Shown: in pieces, positions 58,889 through 64,000 of the stretch
How positions within the stretch are numbered: the first letter of the stretch is position 1
How the letters are laid out: every line of letters starts with the position of its first letter
Source: CAVQFB01 sp963711675
Lineage (GTDB): Bacteria; Acidobacteriota; Terriglobia; Terriglobales; Acidobacteriaceae
Direction: 5' to 3'
Length of the DNA stretch: 64,000 nt
NCBI GenBank assembly: GCA_963711675.1
Contig: CAVQFB010000004.1
Coordinates: 248,001-312,000, forward strand
Translations under genes and position numbers: made by a program
Notes under the pieces: model-generated
Seen by the model: the letters and a program-made list of their open reading frames with translations, nothing else
Databases searched by the model: none
Told to the model about the DNA's origin: nothing

Positions 58889-59155
58889 CCAACTCAAAGA
58901 GGATCATCTTTCCCCACTCCCTCCGCCGAATTTCATTTCTTGCAAACTCGCGACCAACTTTTGACATTTCTCTGACAACTTTCCTCTCATCCCCTTCTAA
59001 GCTGCTTTCAGTCGGGTAGTGGGTGCGCGCGAGATGCAGAACCTGGCCCCTCGCGTTGATGGATCTCCTGTTTGCTCACCCTGGGTCGCTTGTTCCGCAG
59101 GGCGAACACGCATTGTTACCGGCTTCAAAGTGAACCTTCTCTCTCAGACTGAAAA
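58889..59155. other. intergenic tail of the isc operon
   Basis: No gene or repeat recognised; ends in the bidirectional terminator. A 64-codon plus-strand frame at 59,019 has no supporting motif. Confidence 0.4.
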
Positions 59156-59190
59156 AGGGTCCGGGGTTTATTCCGGGCCCTCCTTTTATT
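59156..59190. terminator. bidirectional rho-independent terminator
   Basis: AGGGTCCGG (59156-59164) pairs with CCGGGCCCT (59173-59181; one G-T pair) around an 8-base loop. Plus strand continues CCTTTTATT; minus strand continues TTTTTC. It lies between the end of the isc operon and the convergent galT gene and can stop both. Confidence 0.8.
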
Positions 59191-59231
59191 GTCTGGAATT
59201 TTCTCGAGAATGAGCCGGCAGGTGCAGCTAC

Positions 59232-60273
59232 TTATCCCACCGTTGCCGGCACCGGATCTTCCACGCTGGCCTCGCGCAGAAACCTGGCAGCTTCCTCGGG
59301 CGGCGTCGGGTTGATATAGAACCCGGTTCCCCATTCGAATCCCGCCGTCTTGGTCAGCTTGGGCATGAACTCGATGTGCCAGTGGTAGTGGTCGTTGGTC
59401 GGATCTTGTACCGGGGAGGTGTGAATCACCAGGTTGTAGGGCGGATTGTCCAGCACCCGATCGGCCTTCCTGAGCAGCGTTCTGAGTGCCTTCGCCAAAT
59501 TTTCAAACAGGTGGGACGACGAGTTCTCAAACGCCGACTCGTGCTGCTTCGGCAGAATCCATGTCTCGAACGGAAATCGCGGCGCGTACGGCGCCAGCGT
59601 GAGAAAGTCTTCGTTCTCCGCCACCACCCGCGTCCCGGTATCAATCTCCTGCCGGATCAAGTCGCAAAAAACGCAGCGTTCCTTGTAGATGTAATACTGC
59701 TTCGCGCCCTCCAGCTCCTCCGCCACGTAGATCGGAAGAATCGGCAGCGCAATCAGCTGCGAGTGCGCATGTTCCAGCGACGCTCCCGCTGCCTCGCCAT
59801 GGTTCTTGAAAATCAGAATGTACTTGAAGCGCCGGTCTTTCTTCAGGTCGAGAATCCGGTCCCGGAAGGTCCACAACACATCTTCGATCCGCTTGGGCGC
59901 GCAGAGTCGCCAGCGTTGAGTTGTGGTCGGGCGTCTCAATGATGACCTCATGGGCCCCGATCCCGTTCATCTTGTCGAACATGCCCTCGGCCTGGCGGTT
60001 CAGATTGCCCTCGATCCCCAGCGCCGGAAACTTGTTCGGTACTACGCGCACCATCCAGCCCGGTGAGTCCCGCATCGGCGGCGGCCCTCCGTTCGGGTTC
60101 GGACGATAGGCCTGTATCTCGGGCGGGGTCTTGCTCTCATTGCCATAACAGAAGGGGCAGAATCCCCCTCTGATCTTGACTCCTTCTCGGACGAAATCGG
60201 TTGGCCGTTTTGCACGATCGGTTGAGATGATCACCCATCGGCCAACAATGGGATCTTTACGTAGTTCGGGCAC
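59232..60273 (-). CDS. galT: galactose-1-phosphate uridylyltransferase-like, one frameshift
   Basis: Exchange of UDP between UDP-glucose and galactose-1-phosphate (or a related hexose phosphate) in the Leloir route. About 346 codons from GTG 60273: ELRKDPIVGRWVIISTDRAK, zinc-type GGFCPFCYGNESKTPPE, VVPNKFPAL, then after a one-base slip near 59,910 the frame continues APKRIEDVLWTFRDRILDLK, the catalytic HAHSQLIALPILP (HxHxQ), RCVFCDL and HWHIEFMPKL. The slip separates HNSTLATL from APKRIEDV; one base restores it. An AAAGGA lies upstream of the GTG. Same strand as yraN and the kinase gene. Confidence 0.85.
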
Positions 60274-60308
60274 GTTGATTAAATCCTTTCACGAGGGAGC
60301 CTCCCGAT

Positions 60309-60764
60309 CTACGGCGCAGGGCAGGAATTCCTGAACAGCTCGATCAGCGGCTGGGAGGCGCGACCGTCATAATACACGCTGACCACATCCACGCGCCACT
60401 GGCACGGCCCCTGTAGCATTCGCATGTACTCCCGTGCCATGCCCGCCAGTTCCTGCTGCTTTTCCTCGTCCACAGCGGCTCCTGCAGGCTTCACATCGCG
60501 CGTGGACCGCGTTTTAACCTCAATAAAGCAAAGCACATCTCCATCCCACCCGATCAGGTCGATCTCCCCCCGCCGGTGTGGTGAACGGAAATTGCGGGCC
60601 ACCATCACGTAGCCCAGCTTCCGCAGGTGGAAGTACGCATCCTCTTCGCCCCTCCGCCCGATCTTCTGGTGTGCCGGTAAATCGTCAGGCTGCAGAAATC
60701 GCTCGGCCAGCCAGTCCAGTGTGCGCACGAGGGCGTGGGTGAGGCTCCCCGACATCTCCAGCAT
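60309..60764 (-). CDS. yraN: YraN/UPF0102 endonuclease-like protein
   Basis: 151 residues with a PD-(D/E)xK-like nuclease core: GRRGEEDAYFHLRKLGYVMV, ARNFRSPHRRGEIDLIGWDG, VLCFIEVKTRSTRDVKP (E-x-D ... E-V-K), and a C-terminal helix. The family is widespread and its role uncertain (possibly DNA repair or recombination). 35 bases lie between its stop and galT. ATG 60764 gives an extra 30 residues before the conserved core (LTHALVRTLDWLAERFLQPD), and ATG 60755 is equally possible. Confidence 0.88.
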   Translation of the reverse strand: MLEMSGSLTHALVRTLDWLAERFLQPDDLPAHQKIGRRGEEDAYFHLRKLGYVMVARNFRSPHRRGEIDLIGWDGDVLCFIEVKTRSTRDVKPAGAAVDEEKQQELAGMAREYMRMLQGPCQWRVDVVSVYYDGRASQPLIELFRNSCPAP

Positions 60765-60969
60765 CCAATCCGGTCGAGTCTACTCGTCGAATTTGTCGCT
60801 GGAAGTGACGGCGCTCACCCGCCGGAGGTTTGCTTTGAACGTCAGGCGATCTTCGAATCCAAGTGGACCGGTCAATGGTTAGCGGGACGGCGGTGGGGCG
60901 ACTGGAGCAAATCAAATCGTCAATCCCTGATTCCCTAATTCCTCCAATCCATGAATCTAGGACGATATC
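60765..60969. other. intergenic, nothing recognisable
   Basis: 205 bases between the kinase stop and the yraN start; no hairpin with a T-run and no supported open frame. Confidence 0.4.
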
Positions 60970-63939
60970 TTACTGCAGCTTCGCGTATTCCGCCTTCGCG
61001 TCCTTCAGCACCGGCACGTCTGAGTCCGCGTCCTTCCACATCGCGAAGAAATCCTGGTACGCCGTCTTCGCCTTCGCCTTGTCGCCCTGTACGGTGTAGG
61101 CTCGTGCCAGGTTCAACTGCGCCAGAAAATATTGCTCGCTGGTCGCGTCAGCGCCCTGATGGTCCAGAATCTTCTGGAATTCCCCTGCTGCCTTCACGCC
61201 GTCATGCTGTTGCAAATAAGCCTGGCCCCGGATGTAGTTTCCTTCGAACTGCAGCCCATGGGGCCCGTTGCCCAGCTCGAACGGACGCACCGGCTCCAGC
61301 GCCGCAATAGCTTCCCCCGGCTGATTTCTTTGCAATGCCTGCACAGCTTGCACTAACGACGCGCTGATCACCTGCAGGTACTGGTTCTCCGGCGACTCCT
61401 TGCGCACTTCATCCATGATGCTCTTTGACTTCGCGATGTCTCCCGTGCAGGCAAACGTTTCCGCGGCGCCAGCTTTCACGTCGCTGATCGTCGAGAGAGT
61501 CATCGCTTCCGTTGCCTTCTGACGCGCCTCTGCTATATATCCATGCCGGCAGTCCCGGATTGATTCAGCTGCCAGCAGGCCAGCAGCAAAATCCTTCAAC
61601 CCCTGCTGGTTCATCTCTGACCTTGCCTTGTTCCACGACTCTCGCGCCGACTTCATCTTTCCCAAGGCATCCTCGCCCATCGCTCTCCAGAACAACGAGA
61701 AGGGCTCGTCGGTAGTGCCGACGACCCGCGCAAACTCATGATCGTATGCTGCTTGATCATGGCGGATGTACGCCAAGTCTATGAACGTGAGATGCACGCC
61801 GAAACTGTCCACTTTTCTGGCTACAGCCTGCTCCGCCACCGTCTTCGCTTCATCGAATCGGTTCAGCGCCAGATAGGCTGACGCGAGATTTTGGTACGCA
61901 TAGCCTTCATTTTGATCTATGCGCATGGACTGACTGGCGGCATCCACCGCCTTTTCGAACTTTCCCATCTGGGAGTATGCCAGCGCCAGGTTGTCGAGCG
62001 GAGTCGTGTCGTGCGGATACATCTGGCTCCACTCTCCATAGACGCCTATTGCCTTGTCCAGATCCAGCGTCACCTCGTCATAGTAGTGGGCCTGGATATA
62101 AAACTTTTCCCGTTCGCTGGCCCGTTCCCGCAGATCGTAGGCTTTCTTGAGCGCTTCGACCCCCTCTTTGGAGGCGCCAAGATTCAACTGCGCCACACCT
62201 AACGTCGCGTATGCCATGGCGAAATTGGGGTCCAGTTCCACCGCCCGCTTCAGATGCGGAATGGCGTTGGCATCGTTCGTCTTCTGATGCTCTGCCTGCC
62301 CCATGCTGAACGCTTGCAGCGCTTCCAGCGACGAAGTCGTCGCCTGCTCCAGCGGCTTCGCGAATTGCTGCACCGACGCCAGCGACTCGCCCATCTTCTG
62401 CCGCAGGTGGGACGCCGCTTCGTCCAGCGACTTCAGCACCTGTTCCTTGCTGTTGGCCTCCGCCTGCTCCCTGGCCAGCGACTCGCCCGATTGCGCATTC
62501 ACCGCAGCCAGCGTGATTACGTACTGATTGCCCAGGCTGGCAATCGACTCCGTCAGCATCGCTTTCACGCCCTGGCGCAAGCAAATTTCCCGGCCCACAT
62601 CACTCGTGACCCGCTCGTCCGGCTTGCGTCCCATGAACCGAAGCGCCTCGCGAACTTTTGGTTCCGGCATCAGGTTCAGGTATGGCGACTGCTCCAGTTG
62701 CACCGCCAGCGCCTGCTTCAGAGTTCCGTCGAACACCGGATCACCCGTTGTGTTCACGAAGTCCGTCACCAGGATCGAATCCTTCTCCGTGATCGCCCTT
62801 GCCTTGCGTGTGTATAAAAGACCGAAAACTCCAGCGATCACAACCACTGCCGCCGCAAGTCCATACCATAGTTTCCGGCGCTGCGCAGGCTGGCTCGCTG
62901 CCGATACGGTTCCACTGCCCGCGGCCGCCACAGCGACGGCGGGTACGCTTCCTGCCGATGCCGCCTGTACCATCGGTACCGCCTGCGAACTTCCCGACGG
63001 CCTTGACGACGGCACCGGTGCCGCCAACGCAGGGCTCGAATCCGCGACCGGAACGCTCCTGCTCGAATCCGTCTCCCGCTTCAACCGTTTCAGGTCCGCC
63101 CGCATGTCCGACGCGTGCTGATATCGGAGCTCCCGATCCTTCTCGAGCGCCTTATTGATGATGCGTTCCAGCTCCAGCGGCAGATCGGGATTCAGCCGTA
63201 CCGGCGCTACCGGCGCCCGGTTCAAAATCGCTTCGAAAATGATCGCGGTACTGTCTCCTCGGAATGGCACCATCGCCGTCGCCATCTCATAAAGCACCGC
63301 ACCGAATGAGAAGAGATCGGTCCGCGCATCCAGTTCCTTGGCCTTCGCCTGTTCCGGCGACATGTACGCCACCGTCCCAATCGCCGACCCGGGACTCGTG
63401 AGGTTCTCCGCCGCCATTGTTCCGGAATTCGTGTTCAGCGCCGCCACCTGGCTCGCCGAGCTCTTTGCCGCCGCCACCTTCGCCAGACCAAAATCCAGAA
63501 TCTTCGCGTGTCCCCGCTTGGTCACGAAGATGTTCGCCGGCTTGATGTCGCGATGGACAATGCCTTCACTGTGTGCCGCATCCAGCGCATCGGCAATCTC
63601 GATCGCCAGCGCCAGCAAAGTTTCCACTTCCAGCGGGCGCCCCGTGATCATGTGTTTCAGCGTCACACCGTCCAGATACTCCATGGCGATGAACGCCTGC
63701 CCATGCTGATCGTCGATTTCGTAAATTGTGCAGATATTGGGGTGATTCAGCGCAGAAGCGGCCTTGGCCTCCCGCTGGAAGCGGCTCAGGGCTTGGGGAT
63801 CTCTGGCAACGTCGTCGGGCAGGAACTTCAGCGCAACGAACCGGTCCAGTTTGATGTCCTGGGCCTTATAGACCACACCCATCCCGCCGCCACCGAGCTT
63901 CTCCACAACCCGGTAGTGCGAGATAGTCTCGCCAATCAT
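60970..63939 (-). CDS. membrane Ser/Thr protein kinase with TolB-like and TPR domains
   Basis: 989 residues. Residues about 1-275 are a Hanks-type kinase: GGGGMGVVYKAQDIKLDRFV (P-loop and Lys), catalytic HRDIKPANIFV, DFGLAK, and MSPEQAKAKELD with SFGAVLYEM. A Pro/Ala/Ser-rich juxtamembrane stretch leads to one transmembrane helix at about 357-378 (YGLAAAVVVIAGVFGLLYTR). Outside is a TolB-N-like region (DSILVTDFVNTTGDPVFDGT) and a long TPR array (AIPHLKRAVELDPNFAMAYA onward) to the C-terminus. The topology makes it a sensor kinase with periplasmic TPRs, a common acidobacterial type. Target unknown. The frame is intact across 3 kb. It starts at ATG 63939, 61 bases from the window end. Confidence 0.93.
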   Translation of the reverse strand: MIGETISHYRVVEKLGGGGMGVVYKAQDIKLDRFVALKFLPDDVARDPQALSRFQREAKAASALNHPNICTIYEIDDQHGQAFIAMEYLDGVTLKHMITGRPLEVETLLALAIEIADALDAAHSEGIVHRDIKPANIFVTKRGHAKILDFGLAKVAAAKSSASQVAALNTNSGTMAAENLTSPGSAIGTVAYMSPEQAKAKELDARTDLFSFGAVLYEMATAMVPFRGDSTAIIFEAILNRAPVAPVRLNPDLPLELERIINKALEKDRELRYQHASDMRADLKRLKRETDSSRSVPVADSSPALAAPVPSSRPSGSSQAVPMVQAASAGSVPAVAVAAAGSGTVSAASQPAQRRKLWYGLAAAVVVIAGVFGLLYTRKARAITEKDSILVTDFVNTTGDPVFDGTLKQALAVQLEQSPYLNLMPEPKVREALRFMGRKPDERVTSDVGREICLRQGVKAMLTESIASLGNQYVITLAAVNAQSGESLAREQAEANSKEQVLKSLDEAASHLRQKMGESLASVQQFAKPLEQATTSSLEALQAFSMGQAEHQKTNDANAIPHLKRAVELDPNFAMAYATLGVAQLNLGASKEGVEALKKAYDLRERASEREKFYIQAHYYDEVTLDLDKAIGVYGEWSQMYPHDTTPLDNLALAYSQMGKFEKAVDAASQSMRIDQNEGYAYQNLASAYLALNRFDEAKTVAEQAVARKVDSFGVHLTFIDLAYIRHDQAAYDHEFARVVGTTDEPFSLFWRAMGEDALGKMKSARESWNKARSEMNQQGLKDFAAGLLAAESIRDCRHGYIAEARQKATEAMTLSTISDVKAGAAETFACTGDIAKSKSIMDEVRKESPENQYLQVISASLVQAVQALQRNQPGEAIAALEPVRPFELGNGPHGLQFEGNYIRGQAYLQQHDGVKAAGEFQKILDHQGADATSEQYFLAQLNLARAYTVQGDKAKAKTAYQDFFAMWKDADSDVPVLKDAKAEYAKLQ

Positions 63940-64000
63940 AGGCCACGAATCTTACGTGCCGCCAACCAGCCAAGTCAACGAAGCGCCAGGCGCGTCGGGT

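Overview
The window reads as one stretch of a GC-rich bacterial chromosome, most probably an Acidobacteriota (Terriglobia-like) genome. This is an inference from gene content: an Oar-like TonB receptor with an N-terminal carboxypeptidase-regulatory domain, a Ser/Thr kinase fused to TPRs, an FG-GAP/ASPIC-UnbV protein, many exported TPR proteins, GTG/TTG starts and abundant short intergenic repeats. No phage, plasmid, IS transposase or CRISPR array was seen.

Layout. 1-1,448: pyrimidine nucleoside salvage (deoA, cdd; minus). 1,634-3,937: malic enzyme/phosphotransacetylase fusion with its own terminator. 4,079-9,678: a minus-strand [NiFe] hydrogenase operon of the group 3b (NADP-linked, four-subunit) type, led by a cyclic-nucleotide-binding-domain protein and ending with a maturation protease and a YbaK deacylase. 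10,633-10,708: a CAU tRNA. 11,035-19,519: exported beta-propeller protein, GYD protein, a shattered glucosidase gene, TPR and DUF4440 proteins, and a deoC-ribokinase pair. 19,566-23,506: a large exported FG-GAP/UnbV/redoxin-like/TPR gene broken by frameshifts.

24,248-45,785 looks like a nucleoside-foraging locus: five exported nucleoside hydrolases, a TonB receptor, a second ribokinase, an ALDH16-type tandem aldehyde dehydrogenase, a second deoxyribose-phosphate aldolase, a ureide/sugar permease-like transporter and a solitary solute-binding protein. The genes fit a route in which nucleosides cross the outer membrane, are split in the periplasm, and the ribose or deoxyribose part is phosphorylated, cleaved by DeoC, and the acetaldehyde oxidised. 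That route is inferred, not shown.

46,005-50,895: zinc-ribbon and DUF983 proteins, cca, tsaD and two receiver-domain proteins. 51,570-58,888: a complete isc operon (iscR-iscS-iscU-iscA-hscB-hscA-DUF302-fdx-iscX) preceded by two tandem IscR-type operators. 59,232-63,939: galT (frameshifted), yraN and a membrane Ser/Thr kinase.

The most unusual layer is non-coding. From about 44.8 to 58.7 kb, gene junctions carry different short tandem repeats with a 7-base (once 8-base) period. They sit exactly at gene ends: several supply the stop codon and one runs into the Shine-Dalgarno sequence of iscU. A second class of short palindromes with TTCA or TTTA loops lies in intergenic gaps, and a third palindromic class has inserted in frame inside cca. 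Single-base frameshifts are also unusually common in genes whose residues are otherwise well preserved, so sequence error must be considered before calling them pseudogenes.
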